From assembly GCA_004151065.3 (NCBI GenBank), contig NWUY0300046882.1:5688-21154 (forward strand): a stretch of 15,467 nt of DNA, in the 5' to 3' direction. The notes under the pieces are model-generated. The model was not told the DNA's origin and ran no database searches. It worked only from the letters and a program-made list of their open reading frames with translations. Shown here piece by piece: positions 1-7,760 of this stretch (within the stretch, counting starts at the first letter, position 1; every line of letters begins with the position of its first letter). Source of the stretch: Larix sibirica (lineage: Eukaryota; Streptophyta; Pinopsida; Pinales; Pinaceae). A program made the position numbers and the translations under genes.

Positions 1-196
1 CGACCACTTTTGGCTGGAAACTTCTCTAGCACACAAAACGAGAAAACAATTCTGCACAAAAAAACAAAAGCACTAATTGTTCTGTACTTTGTCTCGGGAA
101 CTGTGCCCATACTCCACCTTGGAAATTGTGCAGGCTCTGCGCTCTGTAACTCTGAACTTCGATTTCTGAACCTGTCCCAAACTCCGACTTCGTGGT

Positions 197-208
197 GCTT
201 TTTATAGC
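197..208 (-). promoter_or_regulatory. TATA-box-like motif, possible core promoter or LTR U3/R boundary
   Basis: Read on the minus strand this is GCTATAAAAAGC, a good plant TATA box. It lies in a locally GC-richer stretch (1-340), and a perfect 16-bp palindrome sits just upstream at 221-236. Transcription would run toward the left edge of the window, into about 170 bases with no recognisable protein. The arrangement would suit the U3/R part of an LTR or the core promoter of a gene beyond the edge. I see no sequence shared with the LTR candidate at 6700-7760, so it is probably not the 3' LTR of that element. Confidence 0.3.
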
Positions 209-220
209 GTCCGGCGTTGT

Positions 221-236
221 AACTTCTTAAGAAGTT
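221..236. repeat. perfect 16-bp palindrome
   Basis: The sequence AACTTCTTAAGAAGTT equals its own reverse complement. It lies immediately upstream of the minus-strand TATA motif at 197-208, so it could be a binding site for a dimeric factor. That role is inferred only from position. It holds TTC and GAA but with four bases between them, so it is not a canonical heat-shock element. Confidence 0.6.
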
Positions 237-261
237 GGCGCCATTGTGTTTTCAACAGTAG

Positions 262-335
262 CTTTGTGGCCCAATGGCAAAACCCCACCACTATGGGGCT
301 GAGGTCCTAGGGTCAAACCCGCGAACCTCTCCTCC
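262..335 (+). mobile_element. tRNA-derived SINE-like fragment with A and B boxes
   Basis: An A-box-like motif, TGGCCCAATGG, lies at 267-277. A B-box-like motif, GGGTCAAACCC, lies at 310-320 and differs from GGTTCGAACCC at two positions, one of them a CpG-decay type change. The start-to-start spacing of 43 bases is in the range of a tRNA head. The stretch also includes a phrase of the type gaggtcctaggg followed by gcgaacctc, typical of plant tRNA-derived SINE heads. No clear cloverleaf, tail or target-site duplication was found. A diverged tRNA pseudogene is the alternative. Confidence 0.45.
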
Positions 336-359
336 TTCTATGCACTTTTGTATGGTGGC

Positions 360-642
360 AAACTCCACGTTTAATATATGGTTGAACCTTATGCCACGTT
401 GTAACACATTACAACATAGTTATATCAAGTGGCGCGTTTGTTTAAGGTTTATGATATGGTTTGTTACCCACTTTACAGGAATATGGTTAATACATGGTTT
501 TAAAATATATTATGGAATTTAAACCTTCACGTCATAATATAACATGCGGTATGTTATAATAATACCATATTATATGGTTTATAATATATTCCTTTTTGTT
601 AATATTTAAACTTTAATAAAGTTTAAACCATGTTTGTTTTCA
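360..642. repeat. AT-rich stretch with foldback sequences
   Basis: No gene is visible. The stretch carries several copies of an ATATGGTT-like motif and short inverted repeats. The palindrome CCATAT-T-ATATGG lies at 565-577. A hairpin at 605-627 has two 10-base arms (TTTAAACTTT and AAAGTTTAAA) and a 3-base loop. This could be a decayed MITE-like element, but no terminal inverted repeats spanning the stretch were found. Confidence 0.4.
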
Positions 643-650
643 TGGAGCTT

Positions 651-690
651 GTGGTGGCCTTAGTGAAGGTCTTGGGTTCGATTCTCATGG
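651..690 (+). repeat. second, weaker tRNA-like (B-box) fragment
   Basis: A B-box-like sequence, GGTTCGATTCT, at 675-685 is one base from the consensus. An A-box-like TGGCCTTAGTG starts at 655, but the spacing of only 20 bases is too short for a working internal RNA polymerase III promoter. It may be a truncated SINE head related to the fragment at 262-335, or chance. Confidence 0.25.
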
Positions 691-699
691 CCCCAAAAT

Positions 700-1565
700 A
701 ACTTTTAAATCATATTCATCATTTTTTAACCATTTCAACCATTATTGGCATAACTTTAAATGTGAACAACTTCTTCATCCGGAAGTCGTTTCACGCGAAA
801 CGAATGTTGACGGAAAGATGTCGACGATCCCTTTGCCACGGTAACCTTTGTACTGCTTTTTGAAAACTTTAAATCTGATCGATTTTAGAAAGATCCACCT
901 GGATCAATTATACCCAAGAATAAAAGTGCATCTAAAAAGGAAACCAAATGTACAATTGAAATGTGAGTAGGCAAGGTTAAGGACCTACCCCCATGATATG
1001 GGCATGGGTTTTGTGACTATGGATCACATATGCTTTGGATTGAGCTATGGTATCCTTGAAATACATATGTATATGTGACGGGGCAGGGTCAAAAATGATT
1101 GATCCTTCCCCCCTATCCTAGGGTCGAGATAATCGATATTGCCCCCAACCCAATGGTGTGGATGAGGCATGAATGTTATCCTGGAGAAGTACCACAGGGC
1201 ATCAATCGACATGTAAAGGGGGGTGTACCATGGGATGGATAACCACGGTGGTGCACAAAGTTTGTGAAATGATGAGGGGGAATTCCCCTAGCATCATTGG
1301 CCCAAACACTGATGAGGACGATGATGACTAGTAGGAAAGTTTGGGGGCCTACCTCCATGCTGTGGACATGGTATTTTCTAATCATTTTGAAAGGATTAGG
1401 AAGATAGTTCGGATAGATTCATTTCTATTGATACCACCATAGTATTATGGGATGATGTCAAGGAAGTCTTTCCGGAAGACAAGAGGTAATAAATGCATAT
1501 TATCCCCTTAGATGATGATGTATGGGGGAAGCTTTCTCAATGGTGAAGACTTGTGCTTCGAGATA
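700..1565. other. no recognisable gene
   Basis: Both strands were read. Reading frames are short and broken, and no domain, RNA gene or clear repeat structure was recognised. The position, downstream of the minus-strand gag relics, makes decayed retroelement sequence likely, but nothing here shows it directly. Confidence 0.4.
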
Positions 1566-1568
1566 TCT

Positions 1569-1880
1569 TCAGTGAAGGTCGACTAAGGTGGACCAAAACT
1601 TTTGGAGATCAATATAATCGTATGAATAGTGACAATAACTTCCACACAATGAGTAGAGATGCTTGGTGTGCAATGGCTTGTAGCGTTGTTTGGTAGCATC
1701 AGGGAGAGTGATGTGAACTATAGGGGTATTTACATTAGTATTTTCCTCATTTATGTGAAAATGATCAAACAAGATGGGTAAATCCAGACACTGATGGGTG
1801 GTGTGGCCTAGGATATCACATGCAACACACGGTGTAAGGGATCATGTTGGTGCATGGGTAGGTAGGTTTACGACTATATA
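1569..1880 (-). pseudogene. decayed gag-type reading frame with two CCHC zinc knuckles
   Basis: One minus-strand frame runs from about 1880 to 1569, broken by a TGA upstream of the first knuckle. It encodes a perfect C-x2-C-x4-H-x4-C zinc knuckle at 1788-1829 (CVACDILGHTTHQC). About 45 residues later comes a second knuckle (1614-1655) that keeps the second Cys and the His but has Tyr at the first and last Cys positions. Both changes are TGY to TAY, as cytosine deamination on the other strand would give. CCHC knuckles bind RNA in the gag proteins of retrotransposons. Two in tandem with a proline- and valine-rich stretch before them is typical of some plant gag-like proteins. The knuckles differ clearly from the one at 3475-3516, so this may be a different element or a second gag-like module. 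Confidence 0.65.
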
Positions 1881-2419
1881 TGGAGTAGGTTGTGGGTTCA
1901 CATTCTTGGATCCCCCCCCCATCTTTCTTTTTGGTAGAAGGATGGGTGTATGGTTCATGTTCCTTCATAACCATGGGTGGTGGGGAATTGGAAGTACCAA
2001 TCAGTTTCACAATAGTCAAGACAACCTTTGAAGTGGGTGAGGCGTTTGGTGGAGTAATATATGAAATAGGTAGACCTAACATCAAGCCCATAAGTTTAAT
2101 TGTAGCCATCACAAGAGTTCCTACAATCCCAATAGGGGGAAAGACAAATAGAACTTGATAAATTGGAAATCCCTCCCACAAGTGTCTTGACGATGGGATA
2201 GGGATAGATGAGGGTTGAGGTTGGGGGGTAGAGGTCTCAGAAGAGATGGTACACAACTCTTATATCTCCGCCTTCTGTGATGGTGGGGGAGAGATTGTGC
2301 ATAATTCTTAAATCTACACCATCGGTGGTGGAGGAGGTTGGACCTAAAAGGACCCCGCGAGGGTGGTATCTTGGAAGGCACTAGGACAAAAAACATGAAT
2401 GATGGAATAGAGAGACTTC
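1881..2419 (-). pseudogene. low-complexity decayed retroelement coding sequence, no domain
   Basis: Between the protease relic and the tandem zinc knuckles, all three minus-strand frames have stretches rich in Pro, Ser and Leu, and the apparent frame changes several times. A run of nine cytosines (1912-1920) is an obvious spot for a frameshift or sequencing slip. One minus frame is open for 146 codons (2256-1816), but its composition is low-complexity and it matches no domain I know. Its position suggests a linker of the retroelement polyprotein. A reverse transcriptase would be expected downstream of a gypsy protease, yet none of its motifs is visible. Confidence 0.4.
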
Positions 2420-3105
2420 TTAAGTTAATTCAATTGTAGGTAAGGCATGATCTAGACAAGCCAGCCCCTTGGGATCATAATAGGTGAGTTGATCAAGCTT
2501 AACAATCCTTCCTTTGTGGGGGAACACCATAATTCTAAACATTGTGGAGGAGAATGCTTGCATAGCATACATGTAGATATATCCAAGTAGGAGGTTATTA
2601 TCCAATTGGGAATTAACAACCTTGATGTTAATTAAGACAGTTTTCCCAACCAACTGGATGGGAACGTTTTGCAAGAGACCTTGCAGTTGAGCGGCTCAGC
2701 CATCATATACACGCAACATTATAAGGGACGATGCAAGCTCATGAGAACCTAACTTCCACCAAACATGAGTGGACATGTTGCAAGTGGATGCACCTTCATC
2801 AACAATACAATTGTGGATAACTAATTTATTTATGGACATCAGAATCTGAAAAGATACCTAAAAAGGCATATGAGGCTCCACTTCATTGAGATCAAACGTC
2901 ATGAGGCGAGCATTGGAGAGATCTATCACACCCAAGGAAGATAAAAAATATTTTGGTAGTGAGGGACAATTCTTGAGAACCTCTAATGTAGACATGGAAA
3001 CATGGGTCTGTGTCAAGTCATCTACAATGTTATAATTAGGAGCATCTAAGGAATTGGGATTATTGGCTACACAACACAAACGGATCTTGGGGATCTTAGG
3101 GATGG
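2420..3105 (-). pseudogene. Ty3/gypsy-type retropepsin (aspartic protease) domain, decayed
   Basis: One minus-strand frame continues from about 3105 to 2420, interrupted by a TAG at 2858-2860 and a TGA at 2696-2698. It first shows the conserved pre-protease segment, with a NIVDDLTQT stretch followed by STLEVLKNCPS. The active-site region follows as IVDEGASTC at about 2806-2780, the catalytic Asp codon being at 2800-2798. After it comes the flap and core part: a GKTV strand, an LDNNLLLG segment in the position of the second hydrophobic-Gly motif, then a VFPHKGRIV strand. This order is known from plant Ty3/gypsy polyproteins, where a D-E-G-A-S form replaces the usual D-S/T-G. The protease would cut the gag-pol precursor inside virus-like particles. 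The TGA falls where the family usually has Arg, consistent with CGA to TGA. No reverse transcriptase follows. Confidence 0.75.
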
Positions 3106-3546
3106 GGTCTACATTAGGATGAAGGAATAAAAAGGTTTCTTTAATTGGTGTAGAGTATTTCCCTTTATCGGTGTTAAGGGTATCATTAGCCTAGTCGTAT
3201 TGATTACGTCATGTCTAGAGTTAACGTTGATGGAAATCATGAGAAGGTCTTGGATAGAAAGGCCATGGGTATGGCCGAAAGTCGATGGTAGAGATGGGTA
3301 AGGTGTTGTAGGTTGTGTTGTGACCACCCCTTGCAATGGGAATCGGATTTGCAAGATAATCGGTTGCAATTAGGTAAGATGAGGAGGTGGTAGGATAAGT
3401 TTCCCTTATTGGGAATTAGTCGCTTCACGTTTGTTGGCCTCATTCCATAGTTGGAAAGCCTTAGATACATGGGGACAGTGGTGAGTATAGTGTCTATAAA
3501 CACTACAAAAGGAAGATGTATAATTAGTCAGTAACTAAGGGTTATT
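3106..3546 (-). pseudogene. gag C-terminal part with a damaged CCHC zinc knuckle
   Basis: At 3475-3516 the minus strand encodes a zinc knuckle of which Cys-x4-His-x4-Cys is intact (CSVYRHYTHHC). The first Cys position is Ser, TCT in place of an expected TGT, a one-base change. It is followed by the stretch PHVSKAFQLWNEANKREA. Two overlapping minus frames then carry on toward the protease (3503-3237 and 3369-3109), showing a frameshift between them. A zinc knuckle between the gag core and the protease is the normal order in LTR retrotransposons, and it would bind the element's RNA. The segment is broken by stops and cannot be functional. Confidence 0.65.
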
Positions 3547-3840
3547 ACCTTACCTGGGAGGTTTATTGGGATCCTGATTTGTGGGGTTCATATTACCTCC
3601 AGTGTTGTCAAGAGAATTGGGGAGTTGTCCTCCAACTTCCCGATTTTGGTTATTTACATTGTTCTTCCCCTTATTCTTCTTCCTAGAATTAGTTGACTAC
3701 ATTTGTTGGTTATTGGGCATGTTTTGTTTAGCATACACTTTCCCATGAGGAATAGGGGGAGCCGTAGGGTGTGGCTGCACTGGAGGAGCTAGCGGTAGGC
3801 CAAGAAAAAGGTAGTAAGGATTCATGGATGGTGGATCCAT
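3547..3840 (-). pseudogene. proline-rich then basic Asn/Lys-rich gag linker
   Basis: From an ATG at 3840-3838 the minus frame reads a Pro-rich segment (LPLAPPVQPHPTAPPIP), then an Asn/Lys-rich basic segment (SRKKNKGKNNVNNQN), with one internal TAG, ending at a TAG near 3547. Such a hinge commonly separates the gag core from the zinc knuckle in plant Ty3/gypsy proteins, where the basic part can bind RNA. The call rests on position and composition, not on a conserved motif. Confidence 0.5.
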
Positions 3841-4242
3841 GTATCCTATAGAAGCATTGCCACACATACTACCACTACACGAGGGTCCATGAACATGGGG
3901 GCTATAGGAGGATACAAATAGTAGGTACTCATTCCCACATGTGAGGATGAGCGAGAAGGATCATGGGGGTAATAAGGTGTAGAAATTACACTCTAATGAT
4001 GTCCCTCAATGCTCGGGATATTACATATGAGTAACCACTTGAAGGGAGAGGGTATTGAGGGTATGGATCTAGATGGGATGCAACTGAACCAATAATTCCA
4101 TTCGTAGAATGGGATGCTCCTAGAGGGTCTTTCTGTGTGGACTCACTTCAAGGGGAATCGGGAATGATCATGTAAAGGTAACCGAGATATGTGTAGATAA
4201 GGCCATACTTTTGATCTTTTAGTATTGATTCCTCTTCAGTTT
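3841..4242 (-). pseudogene. heavily decayed gag interior
   Basis: This joins the gag core to the proline-rich linker. All minus frames have frequent stops and no motif remains clear. Short stretches rich in Tyr, Ser, Pro and His suggest the same linker-like composition. It is assigned to the gag relic only because both flanks belong to it in the same orientation. Confidence 0.4.
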
Positions 4243-4648
4243 TCAAAGGTTCCAATTCCATGTCCTTAGCGTCAAAAGGGATTTACAAAACCTATCTAAG
4301 AAGAAATGATCATTAAGATTAATATTACAAATACTTCTACATCGATGCAAATCATGTATATGGTCTGTGATATGGATGGATGAGGTTTGACAACATTGCA
4401 ACATGATCTCGATGCCCTTGTCATAATATATAGGTAACTGGAAAAACATCAAGAAAGTGGAAGCAAGGGATACAAAATTCGAGTGTACCCCATGGGGATG
4501 CTTGATGCACCACTTCGTAGTTACTCCAGTCAAGGTCCTCTGGAACACACACAATTGAATGGAATCATCAACAATTTTATTAGAGGATCAACACCAAATA
4601 TGAAAGGAAATATATGGTTATGGGGGTCCTATCCTTCCTTGCCCTCAA
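4243..4648 (-). pseudogene. retrotransposon gag core (Retrotrans_gag-like)
   Basis: A minus-strand frame open from 4554 to 4243 encodes about 100 residues with the hallmarks of the plant retrotransposon gag domain: FQRTLTGVTTKW, followed by NFVSLASTFLMFFQLP, a YDKGIEI segment, and a terminal FLDRFCKSLL helix. Gag of this type assembles the virus-like particle that packages the element RNA. Upstream the same frame continues to about 4610 through one TGA. Before that, the expected start of the domain is found in another frame, so there is an indel near 4615. There is no credible initiator Met, because the true start of gag lies further upstream. Confidence 0.7.
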
Positions 4649-4745
4649 ACTTAGGGATGTCTGATGGGAGTTTGGTAGGCATGTGAGGCCATGATGNACT
4701 TAGGGATGTCTGAAGGGATTTTGGTAGGCATTTGAGGCCATGAAG
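4649..4745. repeat. 48-bp direct duplication flanking one ambiguous base
   Basis: Bases 4649-4696 and 4698-4745 are two copies of the same 48-bp sequence with four mismatches, separated only by the N at 4697. The sequence is part of gag: read on the minus strand it encodes the stretch just before the gag core (MPTKIPSDIPK in the right-hand copy). The offset of 49 is not a multiple of three, so it shifts the frame. The N exactly at the junction suggests a gap join or an overlap that was not merged, but a real tandem duplication is possible. Confidence 0.7.
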
Positions 4746-5160
4746 GATCATGTCAAATGGGATCATTGGTTAGTCTTGATAAATTGGGAATGTTAAGGTT
4801 AGTTGTGAAATGAAGGCTCATAGTGAGAAGGGAGTTAGAGGAGCCAACATTGGCATTAGCATTGGCACCACTGGTGTAACCTCCATGGATTTTTCCTCTA
4901 TCGGAATTCAGGATGTTTCCATCCATGTTATGAGTTGGACTAGGGGGGATTAATAAGGATGGTGATCCAGGATATGAGGATCTTAAATTGAATGACTTCG
5001 ATGAGGAATCAGAAGAGAACGAAGGTATTTGGAATGGAACACGTCAAGACGAACTAATGGTGCAATTTAAGAACCCGTATAGAGGAGGGTAACCTTGAAT
5101 GTTTTGGGAGTATCTGAGGGGAGCTATGGTGACAGGATCTAATATAACCAATCCAACAAT
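4746..5160 (-). pseudogene. gag N-terminal region
   Basis: The minus frame from about 5160 to 4746 is nearly open. It has a TGA at 5046-5044, in a Ser-Ser-Ser-stop-Arg context, and another near 4793. It encodes a Ser/Pro/Asn-rich segment of about 135 residues, then the Trp-Pro-x-Met-Pro approach to the gag core. Plant Ty3/gypsy gag proteins of this type often have such a variable N-terminus. No certain initiator Met was found, and the left boundary of about 5160 is where the frame stops making sense. Confidence 0.55.
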
Positions 5161-6700
5161 GCAACTCGAAAACAAGGCTAATGTAATAAATGCTCCAGTA
5201 AATTATATCAACTCTTTAAATGGTGATAAATAAAACACCAAGTGCAATGTGGGTGCATCAAGTTATCTAATATAGTCAAAGAATGAAAAATGACAAGAAC
5301 ATCCTATAAAGAAAAAAGACACACTAGCCCTATAAGGAGAACTACAACAAGCAAATGTAATAAAAATAAATCTTCCTCAAATATTTTCCAAACAAAGGGG
5401 GTATCAAGTCCACTATCGGAAAATAAGTGGAAATACGAATAAGGGTCTTCCAAACACTGAACTCAGATAGGGGCTTGAATCCTACCAATTCAATGAGTGA
5501 AGATTGAATGGAACAATTATAGAGAAAGTTACTGCGGGAAACTCATGTCAACTTGCAACTATCTGCTCTAGGTTCCCTCCCACATGGAAGAGCCACCTCT
5601 GGGTAATATTCCTAATAGAATGGTCACTTGGATACCTTTTTCTTAGACACATCCAACAAATTTCCTACAACTTCAATGCAAAGTAAACGATTTGGATGAT
5701 CTTTGATATTTGAAAGGTAAAGGTGACCCAATCAACCCTCTGGTTCTGGGCTTGGCACATACCACCCTGAAAGGATGGTCCTGTTGGTAGATTGGCACTA
5801 ACCATGTCTAATAATAGAGGATTTTGGTTCCCTAAAGAGTCAACCACTGTGTCTCATATGTACAGTGACTAGAGGGGATTGTTTGGATGCCTATCCCCAA
5901 AAGTCATAACCTAGTTACACAATTATTTTGTCCCTCAATTGAGGGAATTTAATGTGATTAAATTAGGGCTTATTTTAGGCTCCACTTAGGGTCATGAAAC
6001 AAGTGATTTTTAGATTAAGGTGTGAATGTGTGTGCACAAGTGGTGTGTACAACTAGTAAATGTAAATGACAAAGAAATTTAAATGTTTGTACAATGATGA
6101 AAATAGAAATAAGACAATTCCAATAGTAAACTAATGATGTCTTTATTGACATAAATCTATGGTTTCTCAACAATGTAATGGATCACAATCAATCCACTCA
6201 CAATTACAAGAAAGCATGCAAACAAGATAGCTAATAAAGGATGGATTAATAAATGAAAGAGAGAAGGATCTCAACCAACAAAACAAGTTGTTTTAGACAA
6301 ATCCAAATACTCAACTAATCAAGCTAGATTTAGTAATCAATCTTGTTGAAATGAGAAAACATGTAGTTGAAAAAAACCCCAAAATAGAACCCTAAAGGCA
6401 ACAAGTACTAAGATCTATCAATATTTTCTTCGCCTACAATGTCTAAAAGGAGAAGTAATCAACCAGTACAACAAGAAATTACTATATAAACAGTAAAATA
6501 AATACTCCAAAAAAACCCAAAACATAAAACCAAACCTAATTGGGCAAAGACAAAGGAAAAATCGATTGTAGAATGCACCAAAAATAAGGTCTTGAAATAG
6601 GTCATGACTTTCAAAGAGGAAGAAGTGACCCAAGTCGCTTGCTTTAGCTAGAAACTCGTGACCTATCCCCAAAAGTGTTGAAAACTAATGAACGACCTTT
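5161..6700 (-). other. non-coding leader-like region between candidate LTR and gag
   Basis: Only short frames of about 60-85 codons occur on either strand and none has a recognisable domain. A long 5' leader is common in plant gypsy elements, which would suit this place. It contains a perfect 16-bp palindrome (5931-5946) and a 15-bp direct repeat, CCTATCCCCAAAAGT, at 5890-5904 and 6662-6676. The repeat might be the target-site duplication of a 757-bp insertion, although neither a poly(A) tail nor TG...CA ends are evident in the insert. Confidence 0.35.
5931..5946. repeat. perfect 16-bp palindrome
   Basis: TCCCTCAATTGAGGGA equals its own reverse complement. It lies in the leader-like region about 30 bases to the right of the left copy of the 15-bp direct repeat. 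The function is unknown. Confidence 0.6.
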
Positions 6701-7330
6701 CTGACGTGACCAAAAATTTGTGGTTATCGGCCAGGGAACCTACTTGCGACTTGACAATAAGAAAACAACAAGAAAAAATAGCTAGATCCTACTAAAAAAC
6801 ACTCAACAAGGAAGTGGGAAATGATGAACGAACCTAACAAAGGGTGTATCATGGATCCATTCCTAGTATAGTTTCCAAAATCTGTTGTATGTGATTTCTC
6901 ACACATGTGTGCAAAGAACACCCACCAAGGGGTTGTGTCATCCTTGGTAGCAGATTCAATAGGCAAAACAAAATGACAAAAAGCTAAACTAAACAATCGA
7001 TCAACATTATTCAAAACAAAATACACATAGAGATCACCAAGACAATGTGTAAGGAATCAAAGAATGGGTTTCATTGATATACAAAGGAAATTACTAAGCA
7101 GCACATTATTACAATGAAGAGGAAATAGGGCCTTTGCAGTTGTCCAAGGGAAGGTTCGTGCATCTCCTTTGCGACCTCCAAAATCCAGCTAACTGTCACT
7201 AGGTAGATCTCCACAATGGTGAAAATAGAAAGTAGGTAATGGTCTCCTTATATTTCTGGGAGAATTTCAGTAGAGTAACGACATGAGTATGATATGGAAA
7301 TTGTGTGCGTGGAATGGTGACACTAAGGGA

Positions 7331-7340
7331 TTTTTTATAG
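7331..7340 (-). promoter_or_regulatory. TATA-box-like motif in candidate LTR
   Basis: The minus strand reads CTATAAAAAA, preceded by GTGC. It would start transcription about 30 bases downstream (near 7300), running toward the gag relic. An inverted TGAC-CTAC-GTCA motif lies about 230 bases upstream, at 7571-7582. Any regulatory role is inferred from motif and position only. Confidence 0.35.
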
Positions 7341-7702
7341 GCACAAGAGTGGTTGAGAGAAATATCTAGATCCACTATGAATGTTCTCCATCTCCTCGAT
7401 TTCTTAGTGGATAAATTAGGGTTTTGGAAGCTAAATTCACAACTAATTTGAACCATGTCAAGATTTGTATCCACTATTGGCCCCTGCTTCGCTAGAGAAG
7501 AGGGAAATAATAAACTTCATCTTGAAAATCAATCTTTGGGACCAAATCATTCCTTTTGAGGGAGTAGCGATGACCTACGTCACTAATTTCAAGGGAAAAA
7601 CCAACGACCCCCTTTTAAATGGTCAGCTACAAGGTTTGACTTTATATTTTAAAAGAGTTTATCACTTCCTCGAGTCATATAGATGGAAAAATGGTGCGTA
7701 TG

Positions 7703-7718
7703 ATGTCAATGATGACAT
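7703..7718. repeat. short inverted repeat near candidate LTR end
   Basis: ATGTCA and TGACAT form an inverted pair with a 4-base spacer. A further TGATGACAT follows at 7735-7743, so TGTCATC-type motifs cluster here. They may belong to the outer end of the LTR. Confidence 0.35.
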
Positions 7719-7760
7719 ATAAGGATGATGAAGCTGATGACATGGCAAGTGAGTAAATTT

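Larger units (their letters stand above)
1569..7760 (-). mobile_element. decayed Ty3/gypsy-type LTR retrotransposon remains (gag-protease)
   Basis: From high to low coordinates the minus strand has a candidate LTR (about 7760-6700), a long leader (about 6700-5160), gag, a zinc knuckle, a retropepsin and then further gag-like knuckles. The gag and protease order supports one LTR retrotransposon between about 5160 and 2420. Assigning the LTR, the leader and the 1569-1880 knuckles to the same insertion is inference. No LTR-type reverse transcriptase, integrase or 3' LTR was found, so the element is internally deleted, truncated, non-autonomous, or a composite of nested elements. Confidence 0.6.
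6700..7760 (-). mobile_element. candidate 5' LTR of the minus-strand element
   Basis: The minus strand carries CTATAAAAAA at 7340-7331. About 250-280 bases downstream are AATAAT and TATATCAATGAAACCC-like sequences that could mark RNA 3' processing, followed by a T-rich U5-like tail. This layout, and the position upstream of gag on the same strand, suit an LTR. The ends are not fixed. TGTCATCA near 7743-7736 could be the 5' end, and ATAACCACA near 6728-6720 the 3' end. A primer-binding site could not be matched confidently, and no second LTR copy was found. Confidence 0.35.

Noticed and set aside
221-236. Palindrome as a heat-shock element
   Set aside because: The TTC and GAA blocks are separated by four bases and not two, and no third block is present.
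274-522. 82-codon plus-strand open frame
   Set aside because: It reads straight through the tRNA-like fragment and AT-rich foldback DNA. It has no domain and is a chance frame.
1-900. Left end as the 3' LTR of the minus-strand gypsy element
   Set aside because: A TATA motif is present, but I found no sequence shared with the candidate 5' LTR at 6700-7760. The SINE-like fragment and AT-rich block also interrupt it.
1425-1487. Short plus-strand acidic, protein-like stretch
   Set aside because: It is only about 20 codons between stops, with no extension on either side. It cannot be told from chance.
1816-2256. 146-codon open minus-strand frame, the longest in the window
   Set aside because: It is Pro/Ser/Thr-rich low-complexity sequence with no motif. 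The zinc knuckle downstream lies in a different frame, and a nine-C run sits inside it. It is treated as part of the decayed retroelement and not as a gene.
6719-6741. Plus-strand TGGTTATCGGCCAGG, reminiscent of the primer-binding site complementary to initiator tRNA-Met
   Set aside because: Several mismatches and a gap are needed to match TGGTATCAGAGCCAGG, and it lies on the strand opposite to the gag relic.
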